Assembly: GCA_900540985.1 (NCBI GenBank)
Contig: UQIC01000015.1
Location: forward strand, 1 to 49,782
Length of the DNA stretch: 49,782 bases
Source of the DNA: an uncultured Collinsella sp.
GTDB taxonomy: Bacteria > Actinomycetota > Coriobacteriia > Coriobacteriales > Coriobacteriaceae
Direction of reading: 5' to 3'
Below, one piece after another: positions 15,511 through 24,305 of the stretch. The notes beneath the pieces were generated by a model. That model searched no databases and had not been told where the DNA came from. It saw nothing but the letters and a program-made list of their open reading frames with translations. Within the stretch, counting starts at the first letter, position 1, and the number at the start of each line of letters is the position of its first letter. A program made the position numbers and the translations under genes.

Positions 15511-16878
15511 CTAGCGGGGCACGTAGCGGCCGGGTTGGGCTCCGGTGGGCTCGCCGTCGCGCGCAGCCAGCACGCCGTTCACAAACACAGCCTTGGCGCG
15601 GCCATGTGCCTCAAAACCCTCGAGCGGCGTGTAGTCCACGGCCTGATGCTGCGTCGCGGCACTGATCGTCCAGCGCGCCTTGGGATCCCACACGCACACG
15701 TCGGCATCGGAGCCCTCGGCAAGACAGCCCTTGCGCGGGTACATGCCAAAGACGCGCGCCGGGTTCTCGCTCATCAAGCGGCACAGATCCTCGGGGCCCA
15801 GTTGCCCTTCAAAGCTCGTGGCAATCGCGACGGGACGATGCTCCACACCGGGCCCGCCGTTGGGAATCGCGCGGAAGTCGTCGCGCCCGCGGTCCTTTTG
15901 CCCGTGCAGGTTAAAGCTGCAGTGGTCGGTCGCAATCGTATCGATCTCGCCGGCCACAAGCGCCTCGCGCAGCGCGGCACGGTCGCCGGCATGGCGCAGC
16001 GGCGGACTCATCACGTACTTGGCGCCCGCAAAGCCGTCCTCGCCCTGCTCCAGATAGCAGGTGTCGTCGAGCATCAGATAGTGAGGGCAGGTCTCGACAT
16101 AGATATTCTTCTGCCCGCGCGCCTTGGCCGCACGAATGGCCCCGAGCCCCAACTTGGTCGAAAGGTGCACCACGTTGACCGGGGCGTCGCCGGCCAGGTG
16201 CGCCAGATACAGCAGGCGGCTCACGGCTTCGGCCTCACACACGTCCGGGCGGCTGAGCGCATGCCCCTCGGGCCCATGAATCCCCTGCTCGTACACGCGC
16301 TTCTGCAGCTCATTCACCAGCGTACCGTTCTCGCAATGCACGCACAGTATGCCGCCAATACGCTTGAGCTCCTCGAGCACCTCGAGCGTCTCGGCATCGT
16401 CCAGGCGCAAATGATCGTAGGCAAAGTAGGTCTTAAACGACGATACGCCCGCCTCGCGCATAGCCGAAAGATCGGCGCGGTTGCGTTCATTCCACTCGGC
16501 GAGTGCCATATGAAAGGCGTAGTTGGCCGTGCAGGTTCCGTCGGCACGGCGATGCCACTCGGCCAAGGCATCGGGCATGGTCACGCCGCGATCAGCCGTC
16601 GCGTAGTCCACGATGGTCGTCGTACCGCCGCAGGCAGCCGCACGTGTGCCGGTTTCAAAGCTATCGGCTGTCCAGTCCATGCCGGTCCAGCACTGCATGT
16701 GCGTATGCCCATCGATAAAGCCCGGGAACACCCAACAGTCCGTGGCGTCCTGGACGGTATCGTCCTCACCCGGCTCAATCGCCGCGGCAATCCGCACGAT
16801 CTTGTCGCCCTCCATGGCAAGATCGGCGCGGCGAAGCCCCTGTGGCGTCACGAGCGCGCCGTTTTTGATGATGATCAT
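15511..16878 (-). CDS. hyuA: Dihydropyrimidinase/hydantoinase-type amidohydrolase (HyuA/YgeZ-like)
   Basis: Cyclic amidohydrolase that opens hydantoin- or dihydropyrimidine-like rings; in gut purine-degradation loci this family is thought to act on a ring-opened purine intermediate. At 455 residues it has normal length. Metal ligands visible are the HTH in DGHTHMQC (H58, H60), the carboxylated lysine in SSFKTYFAYD (K149), VHCENG, VETCPHYL and TDHCSF. ATG 16878 has AAGGAG upstream, and mocA ends 8 bases before it, so the two form an operon. The exact substrate cannot be read from sequence. Confidence 0.85.
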   Translation of the reverse strand: MIIIKNGALVTPQGLRRADLAMEGDKIVRIAAAIEPGEDDTVQDATDCWVFPGFIDGHTHMQCWTGMDWTADSFETGTRAAACGGTTTIVDYATADRGVTMPDALAEWHRRADGTCTANYAFHMALAEWNERNRADLSAMREAGVSSFKTYFAYDHLRLDDAETLEVLEELKRIGGILCVHCENGTLVNELQKRVYEQGIHGPEGHALSRPDVCEAEAVSRLLYLAHLAGDAPVNVVHLSTKLGLGAIRAAKARGQKNIYVETCPHYLMLDDTCYLEQGEDGFAGAKYVMSPPLRHAGDRAALREALVAGEIDTIATDHCSFNLHGQKDRGRDDFRAIPNGGPGVEHRPVAIATSFEGQLGPEDLCRLMSENPARVFGMYPRKGCLAEGSDADVCVWDPKARWTISAATQHQAVDYTPLEGFEAHGRAKAVFVNGVLAARDGEPTGAQPGRYVPR

Positions 16879-16886
16879 GTTGCTCC

Positions 16887-17501
16887 TTATTGATTCATAC
16901 AGTTGGCCACGCGATCAAAATACGAGCAGGCCGCGATATGCTCCGCTATGCGTCGCTGTCCCTTGGCGGTATCGACATCCCACAGCTCGTAGGCACGCGC
17001 TTCGACCAGCGTAACGTCGACGCGACCCTTGAGAATCGAGCCCCCGCCGTCCTTGCCCTCAAGACGCATGAGTGCATCGAATAGTTCCGCCGGAAAGAGC
17101 ACCGGGCTCGAAGGCTCACCGTTGCACGCAAGACGCACCGGATGCTTGCGGCCACGCTCGTCAAACGCGTGAACCATGGCCTCAAAAGAATCCGCGCTCA
17201 CAAGCGGCTGGTCGCCCGGCAAAAAGAGGCAACCTTTCCAGTTGCGTTCGACTCCCCACGAAAGGCCCGCACGGACGCTTTCGCTGCGCAGCTCGCCATC
17301 GTGCAGCACGCACGGGCAATGCTTGTCCTCGCAAATCTGAGCGACCTCGGGCCAACGCGTCGAAACCACGACGTCAAAGCCCCGGGGAACCGAATCGATG
17401 GTCCGGACAATCAGCGGCTCGCCATAGATATCGGCAAGCATCTTGTTGGAGCCAAACCGCTTGCCCTCGCCCGAGGCCATAATGACGCATCCAAGTTTCA
17501 T
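16887..17501 (-). CDS. mocA: MocA/MobA-like nucleotidyltransferase (YgfJ-like)
   Basis: MobA-like NTP transferase of the type that adds CMP to molybdopterin to make the cytosine dinucleotide cofactor of xanthine dehydrogenase-family enzymes. The 204-residue product has CVIMASGEGKRFGSNKMLAD at about residues 5-24, a GxGxRxGxxK nucleotide-binding loop, and FLPGDQPLVSADSFEAMV with the metal-binding Asp. ATG 17501 follows GGGAGGTATCACC. It is upstream of hyuA in one operon and just beyond the ygeW terminator. Together with xdhC, yqeB and yqeC it points to a molybdenum hydroxylase encoded elsewhere. Confidence 0.82.
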   Translation of the reverse strand: MKLGCVIMASGEGKRFGSNKMLADIYGEPLIVRTIDSVPRGFDVVVSTRWPEVAQICEDKHCPCVLHDGELRSESVRAGLSWGVERNWKGCLFLPGDQPLVSADSFEAMVHAFDERGRKHPVRLACNGEPSSPVLFPAELFDALMRLEGKDGGGSILKGRVDVTLVEARAYELWDVDTAKGQRRIAEHIAACSYFDRVANCMNQ

Positions 17502-17588
17502 GGTGATACCTCCCCTGAAACCATCGTACCCATAACTCGCGCCGCGGGCATCCACATCGAAAGCGCTTATCCCGCACGCCCGCGATGC

Positions 17589-17629
17589 AAAAAAGGGGCA
17601 CCCCGCCGGTTGGCAGAGCGCCCCCTTTA
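17589..17629 (-). terminator. Rho-independent terminator after ygeW
   Basis: On the minus strand a GGGGCGCTCTGCC...GGGTGCCCC hairpin is followed immediately by six T. It begins about 20 bases after the ygeW stop and separates ygeW from the mocA-hyuA operon. Confidence 0.85.
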
Positions 17630-17651
17630 CATGGCTTACCTCAACCCGGCT

Positions 17652-18854
17652 TTAAGCCTGGAGCCAACGGGCGGTGTTGCGCTCGTCGAGGGCCTTGAGG
17701 GTAGCGGCGGGATCGGCAACCTTCTGCAGGAACATCATTGCAGCGATGGCGTACGGCTTGTAGCTGGCCTCCTTGTACATGCCCACGCGGTGCATGTCGA
17801 AGACGTCGGCGTTAACCTCGCCGTGCTCGCAAGAGACACCGGAGATGTCGGCGGGCAGCGGATGCATAAAGATGGTGTCCTGGCCGTTGGCAGTCTTCTC
17901 CATGAGCTCGGTCGTGGAGCACCAGTCCTGATGGGTGGCGTTCTGGGCGAGCAGCTCCTTCTCGAGCGCTGCGATGCCGGCGTCGTCGCCCTCGGCGTAC
18001 AGGTTGGTACGCTTCTCCATGGCGGCAAACGGAGCCCAGCTCTTGGGGATCACGATGTCGGCGCCCTCGAAGGCCTCGGCCATGGTGTTGACCTGCTTAA
18101 AGGTGGTGCCGGACTCGGCGGCATAGCCCTTGGCGCGCTCGACGACCTCGGGCATGAGGTCGTAGCCCTCGGGGTGAGCCAGGGTGACGTCCATGCCAAA
18201 GCGGGGCAGCAGGCTGATCAGCGACTGCGGGCAGGACAGCGGCTTGCCGTAAGAGGGCGAATAGGCCCAGGTGACGGCAACCTTCTTGCCCTTGAGGTTC
18301 TCGAGGCCGCCAAACTCGTTGATGAGGTAGAGCATGTCGGCAGAGGACTGCGTGGGGTGATCGGAGTCGGACTGCAGGGAGATGAGCGTGGGACGGTGAT
18401 CCAGAACGCCGTCCTCGTAAGCCTGCTGGACAGACTCGGAGACCTCGGCCATGTAGGCGTCGCCCTTGCCGATGTACATGTCGTCGCGGATGCCGATGAC
18501 GTCGGCCATGAAGGAGATCATGGTAGCGGTCTCGCGGACGGTCTCGCCGTGAGCGATCTGGGACTTCTTCTCGTCCAGGTCCTGCAGCTCAAGGCCGAGC
18601 AGGTTGGCGGCCTTAGAGAAGGAGAAACGCGTACGGGTGGAGTTGTCGCGGAAAAGGGAGACGGCCAAGCCCGAGTCGAAGATCTTGGACGAAACGTTGT
18701 TCTCACGCAGCTCGCGCAGGGCGTCGGCGACGATGTAGAGCGCCTTGAGCTCATCGGTGGTCTTGTCCCAGGTGTGCAGGAAGTCGCTGCCGTACATGCC
18801 CTTAAAATCGAGGCCGTTCAGCTGCTCGACGAGCTCGGTAAACTTGGCGTCCAT
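17652..18854 (-). CDS. ygeW: Knotted carbamoyltransferase YgeW
   Basis: Member of the aspartate/ornithine carbamoyltransferase superfamily with a C-terminal knot; the acceptor is not firmly known, and the gene belongs to anaerobic purine-degradation loci. The 400-residue product matches the family length. It shows the carbamoyl-phosphate motif STRTR (residues 72-76), SDSDHPTQSSADM, KVAVTWAYSPSYGKPLS and the C-terminal MHPLPADISGVSCEHGEV. I chose ATG 18854, with AAAGGAC upstream, over longer in-frame starts lacking similarity. It is 201 bases after ygeY, with its own terminator, so it may be transcribed with ygeY or alone. Confidence 0.9.
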   Translation of the reverse strand: MDAKFTELVEQLNGLDFKGMYGSDFLHTWDKTTDELKALYIVADALRELRENNVSSKIFDSGLAVSLFRDNSTRTRFSFSKAANLLGLELQDLDEKKSQIAHGETVRETATMISFMADVIGIRDDMYIGKGDAYMAEVSESVQQAYEDGVLDHRPTLISLQSDSDHPTQSSADMLYLINEFGGLENLKGKKVAVTWAYSPSYGKPLSCPQSLISLLPRFGMDVTLAHPEGYDLMPEVVERAKGYAAESGTTFKQVNTMAEAFEGADIVIPKSWAPFAAMEKRTNLYAEGDDAGIAALEKELLAQNATHQDWCSTTELMEKTANGQDTIFMHPLPADISGVSCEHGEVNADVFDMHRVGMYKEASYKPYAIAAMMFLQKVADPAATLKALDERNTARWLQA

Positions 18855-19034
18855 GGAAATGTCCTTTCTAAAGGTGAAACGATCGCAATGAGTAGATGTG
18901 CTCCGGCATGCGCGTGTGGCTAGAACATGCAGAGCACCATGACGAGGACCCGCTACCGTTGAGGAAGCATGGGAGATAACGACCGCGGGCCCCAAGTCAA
19001 CAGGGGGTGCCGGGGACACGAGCGGCCCCCGGCT

Positions 19035-19071
19035 CAACAAGATCGAGGAATGGGACTAGTCGATCTTGTTG
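19035..19071 (-). other. Inverted repeat over the ygeY stop codon
   Basis: Perfect 12-bp arms CAACAAGATCGA/TCGATCTTGTTG with a 13-base loop that contains the ygeY TAG. A GC-rich GCCGGGG/CCCCGGC-type hairpin follows within 30 bases on the minus strand. There is no T-run, so it is a possible mRNA 3'-end stabiliser or factor-dependent terminator. Confidence 0.5.
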
Positions 19072-20441
19072 TTGGTCAGACCGGCGCGGAACACGGTGGC
19101 GTCGCCATCGGCCTGGCTCGGATCGTAGAGGTTCAGGGCAGCCACATACATGGCGGCAGCGGTGACCAGGTCGTCCTTGTAGGTGACCTCGTTGGGAGCG
19201 TGAGCCTGAGACTCGGCACCCGGGCCAAAGCCCACGCAGGGGATGCCGTAGCGGCCCTGGATGGAGACGCAGTTCGTGGAGAAGGTCCACTTGTCGCACA
19301 GCGGGCGACCGGTGCGCTTGTCCATGCTGGGCTCACAGCCGATGCGCTCGTCACCAAACATGGCCTTGTGGGCGTCGACGAGGGCCTTGACGTGCGGAGC
19401 GGTCTCCTTGTTGATCCACGTGGGGAAGTAAGCCTCGGTCTCGTAGACCTCGCCGGTCCAGGACGGACGGTCGTACATGTACATGGAGACCTTCACGTCG
19501 TCGCCGTACTTCTTGGCGGCCGGCAGGTTGCGGATCTCGTCCAGGCAGGACTCCCAGGTCTCGCCGGCGGTCATGCGACGGTCGATGGAGATGGCGCAGG
19601 AATCGGCCACGGCGCAGCGGCTGGGGCTGGTGTAGAAGATCTGGCTGACGGTGCAGGTGCCGCGGCCCAGGAAGCGGGCATCCTCAAAGTGCTCGGGGTT
19701 GTACTTGGGGTCAAGCATCTTGACGAGACCCTTGATGTCGGTCGACTCGTCGCAGCCGTTGTTGTTGAGGGCGCGGACGTCGGCGATGATGTCGGCCATC
19801 TTGTAGATGGCGTTGTCGCCGCGGTCGGGAGCGGAGCCGTGGCAGGAGGTGCCGTGAACGTCGACGCGGATCTCCATGCGGCCGCGGTGACCGCGATAGA
19901 TGCCACCGTCGGTGGGCTCGGTGGAAATGACGAACTCGGGCTTAATGCCGTCCTTGTTGTAGATGTACTGCCAGCACATGCCGTCGCAGTCCTCTTCCTG
20001 GACGGTGCCGACGACCATAATCTTGTAGCCCTCGGGGATGAGGCCCATGTCCTTCATCATCTTGGCAGCGTAGGTAGCAGAAGCCATGCCACCCTCCTGG
20101 TCGGAGCCACCGCGGCCGTAGATGATCTCGTCGGTCTCGTAACCCTCATAGGGATCGGCATCCCAGTTATCGATGTTGCCGATGCCGACGGTGTCGATGT
20201 GAGAGTCGATGGCGATAATCTTGTCGCCCTCGCCCATAAAGCCCATAACGTTGCCCAGGCCGTCGACCTTGACCTCGTCATAGCCAAGGCTCTCCATCTC
20301 GGCCTTGATGCAAGCGACAACCTCACCCTCCTCGCAGGACTCAGAGGGGTGGGAGATCATGGCGCGCAGGAAGCGAGTCATATCAGCACGATGAGACTCA
20401 GCAGCAGCCTTAATTGCCTCGAAATCGAGTTCCTTAGTCAT
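19056..20441 (-). CDS. ygeY: M20-family metallohydrolase YgeY
   Basis: Zinc-dependent hydrolase of the M20 peptidase/deacylase family. YgeY members are found with ygeW, hyuA and xdh genes, and the natural substrate is not settled. The 461-residue product has AIDSHIDTVGIG (first metal His and Asp), YGRGGSDQEGGMAS (bridging Asp), VGTVQEEDCDG (catalytic Glu pair), ISTEPTDGGIYRGHRG, and a dimerisation domain starting near DVHGTSCHGSAPDRGDNA. ATG 20441 follows AGAAAGGTTAACTGTT. It is divergent from sdaA across 250 bases and is followed on the same strand by ygeW. Confidence 0.9.
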   Translation of the reverse strand: MTKELDFEAIKAAAESHRADMTRFLRAMISHPSESCEEGEVVACIKAEMESLGYDEVKVDGLGNVMGFMGEGDKIIAIDSHIDTVGIGNIDNWDADPYEGYETDEIIYGRGGSDQEGGMASATYAAKMMKDMGLIPEGYKIMVVGTVQEEDCDGMCWQYIYNKDGIKPEFVISTEPTDGGIYRGHRGRMEIRVDVHGTSCHGSAPDRGDNAIYKMADIIADVRALNNNGCDESTDIKGLVKMLDPKYNPEHFEDARFLGRGTCTVSQIFYTSPSRCAVADSCAISIDRRMTAGETWESCLDEIRNLPAAKKYGDDVKVSMYMYDRPSWTGEVYETEAYFPTWINKETAPHVKALVDAHKAMFGDERIGCEPSMDKRTGRPLCDKWTFSTNCVSIQGRYGIPCVGFGPGAESQAHAPNEVTYKDDLVTAAAMYVAALNLYDPSQADGDATVFRAGLTNNKID

Positions 20442-20549
20442 AACAGTTAACCTTTCTACAAGGGTTTACCTACAGGTTGATTTCTTTCAGATAGATCACT
20501 TGTGCCAAGCAGCGTGAGGTCGAGTACCCGGCAAGCAAGTAAACGTAGG

Positions 20550-20660
20550 GTGGCGGAGCATATGTTTGCTCCGTCGCGAGTTCCGCACGAGCCGGAGAGC
20601 ACTTAATGTGCTCTCCGTGCGAGCAGGACTGTCCGAGCAGGCGACCTTATGCCCCGCCCT
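20550..20660 (+). ncRNA. Highly structured leader upstream of the L-serine dehydratase gene
   Basis: CGGAGCA/TGCTCCG (7 bp, loop TATGTT) forms a first hairpin at about 20555-20573. GTCGC (20573-20577) can pair with GCGAC (20641-20645) around a second domain. That domain contains CGCAC/GTGCG stacked, with a five-base bulge, on GGAGAGCAC/GTGCTCTCC (20594-20616, loop TTAAT). The structure sits entirely in the 5' leader of the plus-strand gene at 20692. I do not recognise it as a known riboswitch class. A cis-regulatory RNA is an inference from the folding alone. Confidence 0.45.
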
Positions 20661-20691
20661 CGGGACGATGGGACAAAACAAAGGAGCAGTC

Positions 20692-22299
20692 ATGGCAGTC
20701 AAGCCGCAAACACTAGCTACGACCTCGGCATTCGAGATCTTGGGCCCCGTCATGGTCGGCCCCAGTTCATCGCACACCGCCGGCGCCCTGCGCTGCGCCC
20801 AAGTTGCCGCCAGCCTGCTGGAAGGCCGCATCACCAAAGTCACCTTTGGCCTGTGGAACTCCTTCGCCCACACCTACCGCGGCCACGGCACCGACCGTGC
20901 GCTCGTCGCGGGCATCCTGGGTCTCGACACCGATGACGAGAACATCAAGCAGGCCTTCGACCTCGCGCGCGAGCAGGGCCTCGAATATCACTTTGACATC
21001 AAAGGCGACGACGCCTCCATCCACCCCAACACCGTCGACATCGAAATGGTCGACGACACGGGCGCCACGGCACAGGTTCGCGGCGAGAGCCTGGGCGGTG
21101 GCAAGATGCGCATCAGCCGCATTAACGGCGTCGGCGTCGACATCTCGGGCATGTATTCCACGCTCTTCGTGGCGCACAAGGATGTCCCCGGTGTACTCGC
21201 CGCGCTCACCAACCTGCTCGCCTACGCCCACGTGAACATCGCTTTCTGCCGCACCTACCGCACCGAAGTGGGCGGCCAGGCCTACTCCGTATTTGAGACC
21301 GACGGCACGCCCGACGACACCGTCGTCCCCATGCTGCGCAAGCTCGACAATGTCGATTACGCAACGTTTATCGAGCTCCCCGGTTCTGCCTCGTCGCTCT
21401 CCCCCGGCGTCTCGGCCAAGGAAATCTTCGACGACGGCGAGCAGCTGCTCGATGCGTGCGAGGAACTGGGGCTCAGCATCGGCGCCGTCATGGCCGTTCG
21501 CGAGGCGCGTCTGACCGGCGAGGCCCACGCCGTCGCTGCCATGCGCCGCGTGCTCGACGTCATGCGCGAGGAGACCACGGCCCCCATCGCCAATCCGCAA
21601 CGCTCGCTCGGCGGGCTTATCGGCGGCGAGGCCAAGCTCGTCGAAGCAACCCGCTGCAATGATTTGAGTGCAAGCCTGATGGGCGCCGTCCAGACCGACG
21701 CCGTTGCCCGCGCCATGGCCGTGCTCGAGCGCTCCGCCACGATGGGAGTGATCGTCGCCGCCCCCACGGCAGGCTCCGCGGGTGTCGTGCCCGGCTGCGT
21801 GTTGGCGCTCGCCGATCGCCTGCAGCTCGACGACGAGCAAGTCATGGACGCGCTCTACTGCGCAGCCGCCATCGGCCTCAACCTCACCACAAGCGCCTGC
21901 GTTGCCGGCGCCGAGGGCGGCTGCCAAGCCGAGGTGGGAAGCGCCGCCGCCATGGCGGCCGCCGCACTGGTGCAGATGCTAGGCGGCACGCCCGAGCAGG
22001 CACTCGACGCCAGTTCCATCGCGCTTAGCAACCTGCTGGGCCTCGTTTGTGACCCCGTCGGTGGCCTCGTGGAGGTGCCCTGCCAAAACCGCAACGCCAT
22101 CGGCGTGGCAGCGGCCTTTAGCTCGGCACAACTCGCCCTCGCAGGCATTAAGAGCTTGGTGCCGTTTGACCAGATGGCACATGTCATGCTCTCGGTGGGT
22201 CACGCGTTGCCGGCCACGCTGCGCGAGACGGCAAAGGGCGGCATCGCGCAGGCTCCGGCCGCACTTTCGGCCTGTGCAAAATGCGGTGTGTGCGGATAG
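20692..22299 (+). CDS. sdaA: L-serine ammonia-lyase (iron-sulfur L-serine dehydratase), fused beta-alpha form
   Basis: Oxygen-sensitive [4Fe-4S] enzyme converting L-serine to pyruvate and ammonia. The 535-residue product fuses the small (beta) and large (alpha) chains. GPSSSHTAGALR at about 23-34 is in the N-terminal domain. An ACT-like domain at about 165-235 includes FVAHKDVPGVLAALTNLLAY. The catalytic part contains APTAGSAGVVPG, TSACVAGAEGGCQAEVG and LVCDPVGGLVEVPCQNRN, which supply the cluster cysteines. The protein ends CAKCGVCG, a cysteine tail like the one reaching the active site in this family. ATG 20692 has AAAGGAG upstream. Confidence 0.92.
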   Translation: MAVKPQTLATTSAFEILGPVMVGPSSSHTAGALRCAQVAASLLEGRITKVTFGLWNSFAHTYRGHGTDRALVAGILGLDTDDENIKQAFDLAREQGLEYHFDIKGDDASIHPNTVDIEMVDDTGATAQVRGESLGGGKMRISRINGVGVDISGMYSTLFVAHKDVPGVLAALTNLLAYAHVNIAFCRTYRTEVGGQAYSVFETDGTPDDTVVPMLRKLDNVDYATFIELPGSASSLSPGVSAKEIFDDGEQLLDACEELGLSIGAVMAVREARLTGEAHAVAAMRRVLDVMREETTAPIANPQRSLGGLIGGEAKLVEATRCNDLSASLMGAVQTDAVARAMAVLERSATMGVIVAAPTAGSAGVVPGCVLALADRLQLDDEQVMDALYCAAAIGLNLTTSACVAGAEGGCQAEVGSAAAMAAAALVQMLGGTPEQALDASSIALSNLLGLVCDPVGGLVEVPCQNRNAIGVAAAFSSAQLALAGIKSLVPFDQMAHVMLSVGHALPATLRETAKGGIAQAPAALSACAKCGVCG

Positions 22300-22316
22300 C
22301 GGCAAAGAACGACTCA

Positions 22317-22345
22317 AAGGTGGGACAAATGTCCCACCTCTTTTG
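22317..22345 (+). terminator. Terminator after the serine dehydratase gene
   Basis: AAAGGTGGGACA and TGTCCCACCT, with two loop bases between, followed by CTTTTG. A perfect stem of at least 9 bp starts about 18 bases after the stop codon. The T-run is short but the stem is strong; the A-run on the other side would also allow weak bidirectional function. Confidence 0.75.
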
Positions 22346-22448
22346 AATGCCACCGTTTCCGTACCACAAACAGCAGGGCAATCGCTATAATGCAAGCCCA
22401 GTAAAAACACGATGAACCGCAAGGCGAAAATCGAAGGATATGCATACG

Positions 22449-24173
22449 ATGTCGCAAAACGATCGAACTCAACTGATTCCCGATCCGCAGCAGCCGAGCA
22501 GGCACACCGGCGGCGTTCAGTCGCCGCGTCCTATCGCGCCGAGCCACGGTCAGCAGCGTGGTGCGGCAAACGCATCCCAACGCCCGAACCAGCAGCGTCA
22601 GCAACGTCAGCAGCGCCAAGCAAACGGCAATGCGCCCAAGCAGCCCCCCACGCATGCTCGAGGCGATCGCGGCCCCGCGCGCAAACCCGCCGAGAACAAT
22701 AAGTCAGGCAAAAAGACGACGCTCTTTGTCGTCCTGGGTCTTATCGTCATTGTCTATATCGTAGGCATCGTAGCGTTTTCGCAGCTAGCATACCCCAACA
22801 CCACCATTGCCGGCGTCGACGTCTCGTTCTCCAACGCTTCGTCTGCCGCCACCAAGGTCAACTCGGCATGGAAGCACTATAAGCTCACCGTGACAGGCGA
22901 TGACTTTAGCTGGACCTATCAGCCCGAGTCCGATGAGCCCATCGTCGACGGTGAAGCTGCTGCAAAAGAGATCATCAGCCACAACGAAGCCTTTGTATGG
23001 CCGGTCCGCCTTGTGGAATCCTTAAGCGGCAAGACCAAAACAACTGCTACCTCCAACAAAGTCGATCTTGATCAAGACGTCGACCTGTCCATGCTCTCCG
23101 AAACCTTTGACCAAAAGAAGTTTGAGGAGGATCTTAGCGCCGCCCTCGACGAGTTTAACGAAGGCCGTTCGGGCACGTTCGAAGCCAATAGCTCCTATGA
23201 CGAGCAGGCTGGCAAGTTTACCGTCGAGAAGGCGCGCTCCAACGAAAAACTCAACCGCGAGCATGTCATTAAGTATGCCGAGCTCGAGCTTGCCTCGCTG
23301 GCCGAGACCGTAGATCTTTCCAAGCTCGGCAACGATGCCTATGAGCCGCTCAATGGAACGCTGACCGATGATCAAATTCAGGCCGCATGCGATGCCGCCA
23401 ACAACTTCCTGGGCGTCAACGTGACCCTCAAGCTCAACGGCGAGGATGCCGGCAAAGTTGATGGCAGCTCCGTATTGCAGTGGATCAGCTTTGCCGATCC
23501 GGCCAACCCCACGCTCGATTCGTCGCAGATCAGCAGCTGGGCAGCCGAGCTCGCCAACGGCTTTAATACCGTGGGCTCCACTCGCTGGTGGACGCGCGCC
23601 GATGGCAAGCAGTGCGCCGTCGAAGGCGGTGACTTTGGTTGGTCCATCGACAGCAGCTCGCTCGCCAAGCAGGTCGAGGACGCCATTAACAACAAGCAGA
23701 CCGGCGAAATCGAGATCAAGTACTCCCAGAAGGCCGACACCTTTACCGCAAAGGGAGAGCCCGACTGGAAGGCGTATATCGACGTCGACCTGTCCGAGCA
23801 GCACGCGCGCTACTACGACGAGAGCGGCAATATCGTGTGGGAGGCCAACTTTATTTCCGGCAAACCGGGCGAAGACGCCACCCCCGAGGGCGTGTGGCAG
23901 ATCAACAGCAACGACGGCGGCAGCACCCTGATCGGAGCCAAGGACCCCGAGACCGGTAAGCCCAAATACGAGAGTCCGGTGAGCTACTGGATGCCATTTG
24001 AGGGCAACATGATCGGCTTTCACGACGCTACATGGCAAAACGACAAGAGCTTCGATAACGCCGAGTCGTACAAATGGTGCGGCAGCCACGGTTGCATCAA
24101 CCTGCGCCTGGCCGACGCCAAGGCACTTCACGACTGCATCAAAGTCGGCCTGTGCGTGGTTGTGCACTCGTAG
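22449..24173 (+). CDS. Membrane-anchored L,D-transpeptidase (YkuD domain)
   Basis: Peptidoglycan cross-linking enzyme acting outside the membrane. Of 574 residues, the first 90 or so are Pro/Gln/Arg-rich and presumably cytoplasmic. One transmembrane helix lies at 91-110. Then comes a long extracellular part with a repeated peptidoglycan-binding-like region (the family of YoaR/VanW-type precursors), and a C-terminal YkuD domain with IGFHDATW and SHGCINLR (catalytic C549). I chose ATG 22449 because GAAGGA at 22433-22438 gives 10-base spacing; an ATG at 22440 would have almost none. TATAAT at 22386-22391 is a plausible -10 with a weak -35. It is preceded by a terminator. Confidence 0.88.
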   Translation: MSQNDRTQLIPDPQQPSRHTGGVQSPRPIAPSHGQQRGAANASQRPNQQRQQRQQRQANGNAPKQPPTHARGDRGPARKPAENNKSGKKTTLFVVLGLIVIVYIVGIVAFSQLAYPNTTIAGVDVSFSNASSAATKVNSAWKHYKLTVTGDDFSWTYQPESDEPIVDGEAAAKEIISHNEAFVWPVRLVESLSGKTKTTATSNKVDLDQDVDLSMLSETFDQKKFEEDLSAALDEFNEGRSGTFEANSSYDEQAGKFTVEKARSNEKLNREHVIKYAELELASLAETVDLSKLGNDAYEPLNGTLTDDQIQAACDAANNFLGVNVTLKLNGEDAGKVDGSSVLQWISFADPANPTLDSSQISSWAAELANGFNTVGSTRWWTRADGKQCAVEGGDFGWSIDSSSLAKQVEDAINNKQTGEIEIKYSQKADTFTAKGEPDWKAYIDVDLSEQHARYYDESGNIVWEANFISGKPGEDATPEGVWQINSNDGGSTLIGAKDPETGKPKYESPVSYWMPFEGNMIGFHDATWQNDKSFDNAESYKWCGSHGCINLRLADAKALHDCIKVGLCVVVHS

Positions 24174-24243
24174 TGCAACGCGTGCATTCCTACAACGTGG
24201 AACCGCTGCGACCAATCTAACAGTTCCGAAAGAAACCGTCCCA

Positions 24244-24267
24244 TGCGCCCGCCCCAACCGGTGGGCG
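24244..24267 (+). other. GC-rich hairpin in the ldt-macA gap
   Basis: GCGCCCGCC and GGTGGGCGC are nearly complementary around a six-base loop, 70 bases after the L,D-transpeptidase stop and about 40 bases before the next start. No T-run follows, so the function is uncertain (terminator-like or leader structure). Confidence 0.45.
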
Positions 24268-24305
24268 CATATACTTATCGAGGTACTTTCTATAAAGGAG
24301 ACGCT

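Noticed and set aside
18969..20450. 493-codon open frame on the plus strand
   Set aside because: Exact antisense shadow of ygeY, dominated by Val/Gly/Asp/His as expected for the complement of a GC-rich gene.
20495..20515. TTGGCAC on the minus strand before ygeY, considered as a sigma-54 promoter
   Set aside because: The matching TTGC element at the required spacing is missing.
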